A stretch of DNA of 64,000 bases from contig NZ_STGH01000004.1 in NCBI RefSeq assembly GCF_005222785.1, positions 1-64,000 on the forward strand, in the 5' to 3' direction. The stretch is from Rhodobacter sp. SY28-1 (GTDB taxonomy: Bacteria; Pseudomonadota; Alphaproteobacteria; Rhodobacterales; Rhodobacteraceae). Positions 54,130-63,061 of the stretch are shown here, piece after piece; the first letter of the stretch is position 1; each line of letters opens with the position of its first letter. The notes beneath the pieces were generated by a model. It saw nothing but the letters and a program-made list of their open reading frames with translations. It was not told the DNA's origin and made no database searches. The translations under genes and the position numbers were made by a program.

Positions 54130-55764
54130 TCAGCCTTCGGTGCCGGTGGCGGGAACTTCCTCGACCTCTTCGACTGGGGCCGCCTTCAGGGCAAAGCTGC
54201 GCAGGATGAAGTCGGGCACATGGTCGCCCATGCCGATGACCGAGGGCCCAAGGTCGCGATCGCGACGATAGTCGCGGCGTTCGTCCCGGTGGTCTTCGCG
54301 GGGTTCGCGCGGCTCGCGCCGGTCCTCTCGCGGCTCGCGGCGTTCGCCACGATCCCCACGGTCTTCACGGCGACGGTCGCCACCACGATCCCCACGGTCG
54401 GCCCGCGGTTCACGGCGTTCTTCCCGGCGTTCCTCGCGCGGGGCCTCCTCTGCCACCTCGGCCCGGGGCGCTGCGACCAGCGGCTCCATCGCCGCCACCT
54501 CGTCATGCGCCTTCACCGGACGTTCGCGGTCGCGGCTACGACCACCCCGTTCGCGGCCCTTGCGGTCGTCGCGCGGCGCACGGTCGGGCTTGCCTTCGCG
54601 CGTGTCGGGTTCGAAGCCTTCCGGCAGGGACCCACGCGGGATCTCGGTCTTGATGAGGCTCTCGATGGCCTTCAGATACTTGTCATCCGACGGCACCGCG
54701 ATGGTGAAGGCCTTGCCCAGCCGCCCGGCGCGACCAGTGCGGCCGATGCGGTGGACGTAATCCTCGGGGTGGGATGGCACGTCGAAGTTGAAAACATGGC
54801 TGACCGCCGGGATGTCCAGTCCGCGCGCCGCCACGTCCGACGCGACCAACAGGTGCAGGGTCCCGTCGCGGAAGGCATCCAGCGTCTTCATCCGTTCGGA
54901 CTGCGCCAGGTCACCATGGATCGGCGCTGCGTTGAAACCGTGCGATTTCAGCGACTTCGCTACCACGTCCACGTCCATCTTCCGGTTGCAGAAGATGATC
55001 GCGTTGGTGCAAGCCTCGCCCTCGGCCTTGATCAGCCCGCGCAACACGGCGCGCTTGTCGCCAAAGCTGCGGTCCTTGCGGACTGGCTTCACCTCGATGA
55101 GGGACTGCGTGATCGTCAGCGACGCCGTCGCCTGACGGGCCACTTCGATCTTGGCGGGGTCCTTCAGGAAGGTCTTGGTGATCCGCTCGATCTCCGGCGC
55201 CATGGTGGCGCTGTAGAACATCGTCTGCCGCTTGGGCGGGGTCAGCTGGAAGATGCGTTCGATATCCGGGATGAAGCCCATGTCGAGCATCCGGTCAGCC
55301 TCATCCACCACCATGATCTGGACGCCGGTCAGAAGAAGCTTGCCGCGTTCGAAATGGTCCAGAAGGCGGCCCGGGGTGGCGATCAGCACGTCCACGCCAC
55401 GGTCGATCAGCTTGTCCTGCTCGCCAAAGGCCACGCCGCCAATCAGCAGCGCCTTGGTCAGCTTGGTGTGCTTGGCGTAGATGTCGAAGTTTTCGGCCAC
55501 CTGGGCGGCGAGTTCCCGGGTCGGTGCCAGCACCAGTGACCGCGGCATCCGGGCGCGGGCGCGGCCCTGACCGAGAAGCGTGATCATTGGCAGCGTGAAG
55601 CTTGCCGTCTTGCCGGTGCCGGTCTGGGCGATCCCAAGAACGTCTCGGCCTTTCAGCGCTTCCGGAATGGCTTGGGCCTGGATCGGAGTGGGAGTCTCAT
55701 AGCCGGCTTCAGTGACGGCCTGCAGCACGCGCGGGTCCAGCGCGAGGTCGGAAAATTTGGTCAT
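54130..55764 (-). CDS. rhlE: DEAD-box RNA helicase, RhlE-like
   Basis: This 544-aa ATP-dependent RNA helicase has the two RecA-like domains of the DEAD-box family. Visible motifs are AQTGTGKTASF (I), PTRELA (Ia), VVDEADRMLDMGF (II), FYSATM (III) and HRIGRTGRAGR (VI). From about residue 380 the tail becomes a disordered Arg/Asp/Glu-rich region with RGDRGERREPRED-type repeats that probably binds RNA. Such helicases act in ribosome assembly and cold adaptation. A longer frame to 55842 is less likely, because AGGAC lies well placed before ATG 55764. Confidence 0.93.
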   Translation of the reverse strand: MTKFSDLALDPRVLQAVTEAGYETPTPIQAQAIPEALKGRDVLGIAQTGTGKTASFTLPMITLLGQGRARARMPRSLVLAPTRELAAQVAENFDIYAKHTKLTKALLIGGVAFGEQDKLIDRGVDVLIATPGRLLDHFERGKLLLTGVQIMVVDEADRMLDMGFIPDIERIFQLTPPKRQTMFYSATMAPEIERITKTFLKDPAKIEVARQATASLTITQSLIEVKPVRKDRSFGDKRAVLRGLIKAEGEACTNAIIFCNRKMDVDVVAKSLKSHGFNAAPIHGDLAQSERMKTLDAFRDGTLHLLVASDVAARGLDIPAVSHVFNFDVPSHPEDYVHRIGRTGRAGRLGKAFTIAVPSDDKYLKAIESLIKTEIPRGSLPEGFEPDTREGKPDRAPRDDRKGRERGGRSRDRERPVKAHDEVAAMEPLVAAPRAEVAEEAPREERREERREPRADRGDRGGDRRREDRGDRGERREPREDRREPREPREDHRDERRDYRRDRDLGPSVIGMGDHVPDFILRSFALKAAPVEEVEEVPATGTEG

Positions 55765-55778
55765 TAGCGTCCTAATAT

Positions 55779-55797
55779 ATGCGGTATCGGACCGCAT
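55779..55797 (-). promoter_or_regulatory. Hairpin just upstream of the DEAD-box helicase start
   Basis: ATGCGGT and ACCGCAT pair around a 5-nt loop, 15 bases before the helicase start codon on the minus strand, next to an AT-rich ATATATTAGG. It would lie in the 5' untranslated region and could modulate translation, for example with temperature. This is inference from position only. Confidence 0.4.
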
Positions 55798-55981
55798 GAA
55801 TGATGGGACGCATGTTTCCGGGCGCCCCGGCGTCTCGGCCACGTTGGCCGCCGGAGGCGCTTAGCGGAAAACGGTTGCAAGGTCAAGTCTGGGGCAATTG
55901 CGTGGACGTGAGGAGCCGAATCCACTAGCCTTCGCGCATTGCAGAGTCCCCATTTTCAACATCAATCCCATCAGGTGCATT

Positions 55982-56377
55982 ATGAAATTCCCTTTCGTCC
56001 TGGCAGGCTTCTTGCTGGCCACGCCCACCTTCGCCGATATCTCCAGCACCGATTGCGACGCCAAGGGCTGTCCCACGGTGGTTCCCTTCGCCTCGACTTC
56101 GGACAGCCGCAGCTATGGCCTTCTGGTCGCCGCGCCAGACAGTGGCTGTGCGCATGTGCGCTTTCGGGTGCACGGGACCGGCGCACGCCTTTTGGGCCAG
56201 TCGCCGCCGCTTGCGCCCGGAGAACTGGCCGTCGTCCGCATTGGTCGCGGCTTTCCGCAGGGTGAAAACCAGGTGACCATCGCCTCGGTCGGTTGCGATA
56301 CGCCCCCGGCCGCAGTCCGTCGGGTGATCCTGGCGAATGCGGGGCCGGACCACAGCTGGCGCGCGCAGAGGTTCTAG
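55982..56377 (+). CDS. Small secreted hypothetical protein
   Basis: This 131-aa protein has a Sec signal peptide (MKFPFVLAGFLLATPTFA, cleavage after FA at residue 18). Five cysteines in the mature part (TDCDAKGCP, SGCAHV, VGCDTPP) suggest disulphides. The rest is a small beta-rich domain with RVHGTGARLLGQSPPLAPGE and ending HSWRAQRF. No family is recognised. A longer in-frame start at 55898 lacks a signal and is rejected. Its last four bases overlap the convergent downstream gene. Confidence 0.65.
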   Translation: MKFPFVLAGFLLATPTFADISSTDCDAKGCPTVVPFASTSDSRSYGLLVAAPDSGCAHVRFRVHGTGARLLGQSPPLAPGELAVVRIGRGFPQGENQVTIASVGCDTPPAAVRRVILANAGPDHSWRAQRF

Positions 56378-57231
56378 CCGTCGGAAGGGCCGGGGGGGGT
56401 GTCCGCGGCCTCCGGAGCAGCCTCAAGCGCCCGGTCAAGCCGGGCCATGTGCTTGCCCGCCCGCATCATGCCGATGCGGCGGAAGATGCCGCCCGGGTCC
56501 TGGTTCAGCCGCTGCAACAGATGGCAGGCGAGGGGGCCCACGACAGGGGTTTTCTGCGCCTCGTTCCAGATCTGCGCCAGAAGGTTGATGTCCAGCCCCC
56601 CGTCGCCCAGGTTGAAATGCGGCATGTCCAGCGGCAGTCTGCGATTCCGGGTGCGGCGGGTCGGAAAGGGTGTCGCGGCATCATAGCCGGAGTGAAGCCG
56701 CTCGAACTCATAAAGCTTCATCAGCGAAAACAGCACGTTGATCGACAGGCCCACCCGGCGCTGCGCTTCGGTTTCGCCGTGGTCGCCGAAGGTGATGGCC
56801 GAGGAGATCAGCCAGCGCCCCGGCAGGTCCGGCATCAGCTGCGGCCCGGCCTCGGCCCAGATGCGGCGGAAGAGGGCCGGGGTATGGGCCGGAAAGCGTG
56901 CCTTGCGCAGGTGCGCGATCAGGATGGCGTTCACGGCGGCAAGCTCCGGCTTTCCCGCCAGTTCGACCCGCATCTGGTGCAGCTTTTTCGCATGCAGCGT
57001 CTGCGGACCGTCCAGCGGCGGAAGCGTCGCAGGGATGCGGGTGGCGAGAAGGGGGGCAAGGTCCAGATCAGCTGCCGGGAACCAGTCGCGTGCCGCCAGT
57101 TTCAGCCGCCGCCGCCGTTGGTTCCAGACGCCGATCAGGCTGTCGGGGGCATCGGGATAGGTCTCGATCGGACCCTCTGCTTCGGGCGCCGGGTCTGACG
57201 GCAGATCGGCCAGGGGGTCCGGCGTCGTCAT
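56374..57231 (-). CDS. Conserved-looking cytoplasmic hypothetical protein
   Basis: This 285-aa protein has an acidic, Pro-rich N-terminus. A mainly helical body follows, with RRRRLKLAARDWFPAADL, RWLISSAITFGDHGETEAQ, LDMPHFNLGDGGLDIN and PVVGPLACHLLQRLNQ. There is no signal peptide or membrane span. I do not recognise a domain. It follows prfC after 71 bases on the same strand and may share its transcript. Its 3' end overlaps the converging secreted-protein gene by four bases. Confidence 0.68.
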   Translation of the reverse strand: MTTPDPLADLPSDPAPEAEGPIETYPDAPDSLIGVWNQRRRRLKLAARDWFPAADLDLAPLLATRIPATLPPLDGPQTLHAKKLHQMRVELAGKPELAAVNAILIAHLRKARFPAHTPALFRRIWAEAGPQLMPDLPGRWLISSAITFGDHGETEAQRRVGLSINVLFSLMKLYEFERLHSGYDAATPFPTRRTRNRRLPLDMPHFNLGDGGLDINLLAQIWNEAQKTPVVGPLACHLLQRLNQDPGGIFRRIGMMRAGKHMARLDRALEAAPEAADTPPGPSDG

Positions 57232-57302
57232 GATGCTTTGGACCTCCGCCGTTGCCTCGGGGGCGCAGGCTAGGTCGTCGCCCCGGACCGGTCAAGCGAA
57301 CC

Positions 57303-58898
57303 TCAGACCATCATCTCCTTGGTCGCGGTGAGCTTCACGCCCGGATAGTCGCGCACCACCCGGTCGATGTCCCATTGCAGGCGGGTCAGGAACACCAGGT
57401 CCCCGTCGCTGTCATGCGCGATGTGGCCCTTGTTGACGTTGACCAGCTTTTCGATTTCCGCCTTGTCGCCGGAGATCCAGCGGGCGCTGGTGAAATTCGA
57501 CCCCTCGAAGCGGACGGGCAGCAAATATTCCTGCTCGATCCGGCTGGCCAGCACGTCGAACTGCAAGGCGCCCACGACGCCGACGATGTAGCCCGACCCG
57601 ATCATCGGCTTGAAGACCTTGGCGGCACCTTCCTCGGCGAACTGGGTCAGGGCCTTTTCCAGATGCTTGGCCTTCATCGGGTCCAGCGCGCGGATGGATT
57701 GCAGAAGCTCGGGCGCAAAGGAAGGGATGCCGGTGAAGCGGAGGTTTTCCCCTTCCGTCAGCGCATCGCCGATGCGCAGTTGCCCGTGGTTCGGGATGCC
57801 GATGATGTCGCCGGCCCAGGCTTCCTCGGCCAGTTCCCGGTCGGCGGCCAGGAACAGGACCGGGTTGGTGATCGACATCGGTTTCTTCGACCGGACGTGG
57901 TGCAGCTTCATGCCGCGCTCGAAATGCCCGCTGGCGAGGCGGACGAACGCCACCCGGTCGCGGTGTTTGGGGTCCATGTTGGCCTGGACCTTGAAGACAA
58001 AGCCGGTGACTGGGGTTTCGTCCGCGCTGACCTGACGCTCGGCCGCCTTCTGCGGCTGCGGCTCCGGCCCGTATTCGCCGATGCCGTCCATCAACTCCTT
58101 CACGCCGAAGGAGTTGATGGCGGACCCGAACCAGATCGGGGTCATCGAGCCGTTCAGGAAGGCCGTGCGGTCGAAGGCGGGAAGGAGCTCCCGCGCCATC
58201 TCCAGTTCCTCGTGGAACTTGGCCAGAAGGTCCGCCGGGATATGTTCGGCCAGTTTCGGGTCGTCGACGCCGGAAATCTGGATCGATTCCGCCACCTTGT
58301 TGCGGTCGGCGCGGTCCATGATCTCCAGCCGGTCGTGCAAGAGGTCATAGGCGCCCACGAAATCGCGCCCCGACCCGATGGGCCAGGAGGCGGGGGTCAC
58401 GTCGATCGCCAGATTCTCCTGGATCTCGTCGATGATCGAAAAGGTGTCGCGGCTTTCGCGGTCCATCTTGTTGCAGAAGGTCAGGATCGGCAGGTCGCGC
58501 ATCCGGCAGACCTCGAACAGCTTGCGGGTCTGGCTTTCGACTCCCTTCGCCCCGTCGATCACCATGATGGCCGCGTCGACGGCGGTCAGGGTCCGGTAGG
58601 TGTCCTCGGAAAAATCGCTGTGGCCGGGGGTGTCGACCAGATTGAAGCGATACTGCCGGAAGTCGAAGGACATTGCCGAGGCAGAAACCGAGATGCCCCG
58701 GTCCTGTTCCAGCTTCAGGAAGTCCGACCGCGTGCGCCGCGCTTCGCCCTTGGCGCGGACCTGGCCCGCCATCTGGATCGCGCCGCCGAACAGCAGGAAC
58801 TTTTCGGTCAGCGTGGTTTTCCCGGCGTCCGGGTGCGCGATGATCGCGAAGGTCCGGCGGCGGGCGATTTCGGGCGGAAGGGGGGCGCGGTTCGACAT
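57303..58898 (-). CDS. prfC: Peptide chain release factor 3
   Basis: This 531-aa translational GTPase removes RF1/RF2 from the ribosome after termination. G-domain motifs are AHPDAGKTTLTE (G1), the G2 region in EQDRGISVSASA, LVDTPGHSDFSED (G3) and FCNKMDRE (G4). The remaining domains match RF3, for example VRFEGSNFTSARWIS and FLTRLQWDIDRV. It lies between a secreted-protein gene upstream and a hypothetical gene downstream on the minus strand. Confidence 0.95.
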   Translation of the reverse strand: MSNRAPLPPEIARRRTFAIIAHPDAGKTTLTEKFLLFGGAIQMAGQVRAKGEARRTRSDFLKLEQDRGISVSASAMSFDFRQYRFNLVDTPGHSDFSEDTYRTLTAVDAAIMVIDGAKGVESQTRKLFEVCRMRDLPILTFCNKMDRESRDTFSIIDEIQENLAIDVTPASWPIGSGRDFVGAYDLLHDRLEIMDRADRNKVAESIQISGVDDPKLAEHIPADLLAKFHEELEMARELLPAFDRTAFLNGSMTPIWFGSAINSFGVKELMDGIGEYGPEPQPQKAAERQVSADETPVTGFVFKVQANMDPKHRDRVAFVRLASGHFERGMKLHHVRSKKPMSITNPVLFLAADRELAEEAWAGDIIGIPNHGQLRIGDALTEGENLRFTGIPSFAPELLQSIRALDPMKAKHLEKALTQFAEEGAAKVFKPMIGSGYIVGVVGALQFDVLASRIEQEYLLPVRFEGSNFTSARWISGDKAEIEKLVNVNKGHIAHDSDGDLVFLTRLQWDIDRVVRDYPGVKLTATKEMMV

Positions 58899-58948
58899 GG
58901 GCGCGACATATCCGCCGCGCCCGCATTGCGCAAGGATTTGAGCCCGCG

Positions 58949-59383
58949 TCAGTTCAGCGGCATGCGGACGACCTCAGTCCCCGACGGGCAGCAGCGGGGG
59001 TCATTGTCCAGATAGGTCGAGACAGTGATCACCAGGGCGTTGCCCTCGACCGCCGCCGAAATGATGCTGCCCGGAAGCTCGATGGGGAAGAACGACTCGA
59101 ACCGGTCCGGCGAGGCGATGAAGATCCAGTGCCGCGGATAGAAGGCATTTCCGCCGACGGGGGAAAAGGATGCCTCGACCAGATAATCCGGCGTTGCATC
59201 ACCAATTATATTGCCTTCCCAACGCCTAATGCCGTTCAGGGCCTCGTCCGGGTTCATGGTCGCCTCGACGCTTGCCGAAACCGCCTCCGGCATCGGCTCG
59301 GAGTCGGGAACGGCTCGTAGTTCCTGGGCAGAGGCCGTGGAAGTGGTGGTCAGGAACAAGGCAAGGCAATAGGCAAGGCGCAT
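58949..59383 (-). CDS. Small secreted hypothetical protein
   Basis: This 144-aa protein has a Sec signal peptide (MRLAYCLALFLTTTSTASA, cleavage after ASA at residue 19). The mature part is beta-rich, with WEGNIIGDATPDYLVEASFS and FIASPDRFESFFPIELPG, and one Cys-Cys pair in NDPRCCPSGTEV near the C-terminus. No family is recognised. Tandem ATGs lie at the start. ATG 59383 has GGAG six bases ahead and is preferred over 59386. It is upstream of prfC on the same strand, separated by 50 bases. Confidence 0.65.
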   Translation of the reverse strand: MRLAYCLALFLTTTSTASAQELRAVPDSEPMPEAVSASVEATMNPDEALNGIRRWEGNIIGDATPDYLVEASFSPVGGNAFYPRHWIFIASPDRFESFFPIELPGSIISAAVEGNALVITVSTYLDNDPRCCPSGTEVVRMPLN

Positions 59384-59561
59384 CATCAACTCCGGCTATG
59401 GCAAGGGGAAACTGAACTGGTTCGGCGATTGTGTCGGTCCGGTGCTTGCGGATCAATTGCCTAAAGTCGAGACAGTCGCCGGATTTGCCCTGCGGCTATG
59501 TTAACGCTAGATGAACGGAAGTTTGTGCATCATTGGCGCAGTAGGGCAGTCAAACGAGACC

Positions 59562-60620
59562 ATGAACACACTTTTCAACGCCGCAAAGTCAGTTGCCAAG
59601 GCCGCCCTGCGCAGACACTACGCACGGAACCACATCCTCGCTGCCCAGGCCAAGCTGGCCAAGCTGGAAGCAGCCTACGGTCCGCTGAACGCCACCGACC
59701 GTGCGCGCTGCGATGCCTATGCGGTCGAGGTGCTGGGCCACGCGAAGTTCGCCCACTGGCTTTACGTCTTTGCCCATGTTGCGGGCGAATACCGGGACGG
59801 CTGGATCCCCGACAACTTCTACGACGAATGTGTACTGCCGCATAACTCGGGCAATTACGGTGAATTGAGCAACCTGCGCGGCCTGAACTCTGTCCTTTTC
59901 GACGCGCCCGAATTTCCCGACATCGCCGCCTCCGTCAACGGGATGTACATGGGCCGCGACGGCAGGGTCATCCCGGAAAACCAGCTTGCTGAACGCCTGT
60001 TTCAGGACAGCGACCGGGTGATCTTCAAAAGCGACAGCTCGCAGTCCGGGGTCGGCGTCACCGTCCTGCGGCGCGAGGACTTCGATGCGGCCCGGGCACG
60101 GGCGCTCGGCCCGGGCCTATACCAGCGCTTCATCCGCCAGCATGAGCTGTTCGAGCGGCTTGGCAACTGCCCGGCCGTCGCGACGCTGCGGCTGACGACC
60201 GCGGCGAATGAGGCGGGTCAGGTCAGCTTGCGCGGCGCCTATCTGCGGTTCGGGCAGGGGACCGGCGACTATCTGCAATCCGCCGTCGAAGTGAACGCCG
60301 TCGTCGACCTTCAGACTGGCGAACTTGGCGCGACCGGCTACCTGCCCAGCTACCTGAAGATCGACCGGCATCCGCAGTCGGAGCTGCCCTTCGCCGGACA
60401 TTCGGTCCCGAACTTCCGGGGCTGCCTAGACGCCGCACTCCGCTGCCATGCCCGCATGCCTTACGTCCGCTGCATCGGCTGGGACATGACCGTGGACGAG
60501 GACGGCGGGGTGCAGATCCTGGAATGGAATGGCGGCCACAATGGCATCAAGTTCACCGAGGCGACGCAAGGGCCCTGCTTTGCCGACCTGGGCTGGAACA
60601 AACTGCGTCGACCTGCCTGA
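59562..60620 (+). CDS. ATP-grasp family protein, sugar-transfer-associated type (paralogue 1)
   Basis: This 352-aa protein matches the ATP-grasp family associated with sugar transfer. Visible strings are FKSDSSQSGVGVTVL (ATP-grasp lid), FIRQHELFERLGN (adenine-proximal), and a C-terminal metal/ATP core GWDMTVDEDGGVQILEWNG. Its closest relative in the window is the next gene, also 352 aa. A longer frame to 59511 is less likely than ATG 59562. ATP-grasp enzymes make amide or thioester bonds using acyl phosphates. Here the substrate is unknown, and no glycosyltransferase is adjacent. Confidence 0.8.
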   Translation: MNTLFNAAKSVAKAALRRHYARNHILAAQAKLAKLEAAYGPLNATDRARCDAYAVEVLGHAKFAHWLYVFAHVAGEYRDGWIPDNFYDECVLPHNSGNYGELSNLRGLNSVLFDAPEFPDIAASVNGMYMGRDGRVIPENQLAERLFQDSDRVIFKSDSSQSGVGVTVLRREDFDAARARALGPGLYQRFIRQHELFERLGNCPAVATLRLTTAANEAGQVSLRGAYLRFGQGTGDYLQSAVEVNAVVDLQTGELGATGYLPSYLKIDRHPQSELPFAGHSVPNFRGCLDAALRCHARMPYVRCIGWDMTVDEDGGVQILEWNGGHNGIKFTEATQGPCFADLGWNKLRRPA

Positions 60621-60658
60621 AGGCGGGATTGTTTCGAACGGAAATTAGGGACCAGGGT

Positions 60659-61717
60659 ATGAACAGTCTTCTTCATGTTACAAAGATCGCCGGAAAGGCA
60701 GTGTTGCGGCGCCATTACAGCCGGAACCATCTGAATGCCGCCCGCAGCACCCTGCAGAAAGTTGAAGCGCTTTACGGAGCGTTGAAACCCGCCGACCGCA
60801 GCCGCTGCGATGCCTATGCGCTGGACGAGCTTGGCCATGCGAAATTCGCGCCTTGGCTGTACGTCTACACAGTCGTGTTTGGCCAGTTCAGGGAAGGCTG
60901 GATCCCGGACAACTTCTTCGACGAATGCGTGCTGCCGCACAATTCTGGCCACCATGGCGAGCTTTCGCAATTCCGCAGCATGAATTCGATCCTGTTTGGA
61001 GCGCCCGAGTTTCCCGACCTCGCCGTGCAGATCAACGGGATGGTGATCGATCGCAGCGGCCGGGCCGTCCGTGCGCGGGACCTTGCCGATGTGCTTTTCG
61101 CCGAGACCGATCGCATCGTCTTCAAAAGCGACTCCACCCAGTCCGGTCTTGGGCTTGTGGTGCTTGACCGCGGGTCCTTCGATCCGACACGGGTGCGCGA
61201 GCTTGGGGCGGGCGTGTTCCAGCCCTTTGTCCATCAGCATGAAGCGTTCCAGCGCATCGGCAACAGCCCGGCGGTCACGACCCTGCGTCTGACGACAGCG
61301 ACGGATGACGATGGAAAGCCGGAAGTGCGGGCGGCCTTCCTGTGCATCGGTCGGGCGAAGGATCAGCATATCCGTGCGGGAACCGATGTCCTGGTGCCCG
61401 TCGATCCGGCCACGGGCACGTTGTCTCCGGTTGGCTACATCCCCGATTGGCAGCGCACCGACCGGCATCCGGATTCGAACTGCCTCTTTGCAGGCTTTGA
61501 GCTTCCGGAGTTCGAAGCCTGCCGCGCAGTGGCCTTGCGCAATCATGCCCGTTTTCCCTTCGTGCGCTGTATCGGCTGGGATGTGACCGTCGACAACCAC
61601 GGCGCGGTCCGGATCCTGGAATGGAATGGCGGTCATACCGGCATCAAGTTCACCGAGGCGACGCAAGGCCCCTGCTTTGCCGACCTCGGCTGGAACAAAC
61701 TCCGCCGCCCGTCTTGA
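60659..61717 (+). CDS. ATP-grasp family protein, sugar-transfer-associated type (paralogue 2)
   Basis: This 352-aa protein is a tandem paralogue of the previous gene product and co-linear with it throughout. Corresponding motifs are FKSDSTQSGLGLVVL, FVHQHEAFQRIGN and GWDVTVDNHGAVRILEWNG. The last 30 or so residues are almost identical in both (ending FADLGWNKLRRPS versus FADLGWNKLRRPA), more so than the rest, and the DNA is also nearly identical there. The gap between the genes is 38 bases, so both are probably one transcript. Duplication with recent gene conversion at the 3' end would explain this pattern. Confidence 0.8.
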   Translation: MNSLLHVTKIAGKAVLRRHYSRNHLNAARSTLQKVEALYGALKPADRSRCDAYALDELGHAKFAPWLYVYTVVFGQFREGWIPDNFFDECVLPHNSGHHGELSQFRSMNSILFGAPEFPDLAVQINGMVIDRSGRAVRARDLADVLFAETDRIVFKSDSTQSGLGLVVLDRGSFDPTRVRELGAGVFQPFVHQHEAFQRIGNSPAVTTLRLTTATDDDGKPEVRAAFLCIGRAKDQHIRAGTDVLVPVDPATGTLSPVGYIPDWQRTDRHPDSNCLFAGFELPEFEACRAVALRNHARFPFVRCIGWDVTVDNHGAVRILEWNGGHTGIKFTEATQGPCFADLGWNKLRRPS

Positions 61718-61772
61718 AATCTTCACTCCTCCAGTGCAAGGTGAGAACATAAATAGAACATTGGAGGATGAC

Positions 61773-62138
61773 ATGACACTACAACAGATTGCCGACGAAC
61801 TGGTCGCCGGGTGCCGGGAAAACCGCACGCGGGAAAATCTCGACAAGCTTTATGCCCCCGATGCCGTCTCGGTCGAGGCGATGGACATGGGCGGCGGGGC
61901 CACGACTTCGGGGCTTGCCGGGATCCATGGCAAGCACGACTGGTGGGACGGCGCCTTTGTCACGCATGCCTTGACAGTCGAAGGACCTTTCCTGCACGGC
62001 GACGACCGCTTTGCCGTGATCTTCGGGATGGACACCACGAACAAGGCCACTGGCGAACGGACACAGGGCCGCGAGGTGGGGGTCTACCACGTCAAGAACG
62101 GCAAGATCGTCCGGGAAGAGTTCTACTATTCCACCTGA
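61773..62138 (+). CDS. SnoaL/NTF2-like protein
   Basis: This 121-aa protein fits the cone-shaped NTF2/SnoaL fold. It has an N-terminal helix (LQQIADELVAGCRENRTREN), LDKLYAPDAVSVEAMD and the paired strands FLHGDDRFAVIFGMD and VGVYHVKNGKIVREEFYY. GGAGG (61763-61767) lies five bases before ATG 61773. Longer in-frame sequence upstream falls in the ATP-grasp gene and gap. Members bind small hydrophobic ligands or catalyse ring closure. No catalytic residue can be assigned here. It may be co-transcribed with the ATP-grasp pair 55 bases upstream. Confidence 0.8.
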   Translation: MTLQQIADELVAGCRENRTRENLDKLYAPDAVSVEAMDMGGGATTSGLAGIHGKHDWWDGAFVTHALTVEGPFLHGDDRFAVIFGMDTTNKATGERTQGREVGVYHVKNGKIVREEFYYST

Positions 62139-62284
62139 GGGCGCTTGCGGATGTTGCGGCGGGGTTCAACACGCCCCGTCGCCGCACAGCAATCGGAGTC
62201 GGGCATGCGCGGCGGCAAGGCCGTCTTGTGGTCTTGTCGCGGCGGTCCCGCCTGCTAGGCTTTGCCAAAAGCAGGAGTGCGGAA

Positions 62285-63061
62285 ATGGATCTTGGCATCA
62301 GAGGAAAAAGGGCGCTGGTCTGCGCGTCGTCAAAGGGTCTGGGCAGGGGCTGCGCCGAGGCGCTGGCCGAAGCCGGTGTGGACCTGGTGATGAACGCCCG
62401 CGGGGCCGAGGCGCTGGAGGCCGCCGCCGTCGAGATCAGGGCGCGGCATCAGGTCAATGTCGTCACCGTCGCGGGCGACATCACCTCTGAAGCCGGTCGT
62501 GCGGCGGTGCTGGCACATGGTCCGTTCGACATCCTGGTCACCAATGCGGGCGGACCGCCGCCGGGCCTCTGGTCGGACTGGAGCCGTGAGGACTTCATCA
62601 AGGCGCTCGACGCCAACATGCTGACCCCCATCGCGCTGATGCAGGCCGTCCTGCCGGGCATGATCACCAAGGGCTGGGGCCGGGTGGTCAACATCACCAG
62701 CGTCTCGGTCAAGGCGCCGGTGCCGGTCCTGGGCCTGTCGAACTCGGCGCGCGCCGGGCTGACCGGCTTTGTCGCGGGCACGTCGCGGCAGGTGGCGGGC
62801 AAAGGGGTGACGATCAACAATCTTCTGCCCGGCATCCACGCCACCGACCGGGCCATCGCGCTGGACGGGGCGGTGGTCAAGGCGCGCGGGATCAGCATGG
62901 AGGACGCCATCGCCGAACGCGCCGCGACCATTCCGGCCGGGCGCTACGGCACCGCGGCCGAGTTCGGGGCGACCTGCGCTTTCCTCTGTTCCCAGCACGC
63001 GGGCTTTATCGTCGGGCAGAACGTCCTTTTGGACGGCGGGGCGACCAACGCAACGCTTTAG
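62285..63061 (+). CDS. Short-chain dehydrogenase-like protein lacking the Tyr-x3-Lys motif
   Basis: This 258-aa protein has an SDR fold. The dinucleotide loop is CASSKGLGRGCAEALAEAG, the NAG motif is LVTNAGGPPPG, and ITSVSVKAP supplies the serine region. Where a classical SDR has YxxxK, this protein has LSNSARAGLTGF, so the catalytic Tyr and Lys are replaced. It may therefore be an atypical SDR with an altered mechanism or a non-enzymatic role. I recall a subgroup of 3-oxoacyl-ACP reductase homologues with this change. The last four bases overlap the converging membrane-protein gene. Confidence 0.83.
   Translation: MDLGIRGKRALVCASSKGLGRGCAEALAEAGVDLVMNARGAEALEAAAVEIRARHQVNVVTVAGDITSEAGRAAVLAHGPFDILVTNAGGPPPGLWSDWSREDFIKALDANMLTPIALMQAVLPGMITKGWGRVVNITSVSVKAPVPVLGLSNSARAGLTGFVAGTSRQVAGKGVTINNLLPGIHATDRAIALDGAVVKARGISMEDAIAERAATIPAGRYGTAAEFGATCAFLCSQHAGFIVGQNVLLDGGATNATL

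Noticed and set aside
59130-59550. Second CtrA-like site before the ATP-grasp pair
   Set aside because: GTTAACGCTAGATGAAC near 59500 has only one good TTAA half, so it does not meet the consensus.
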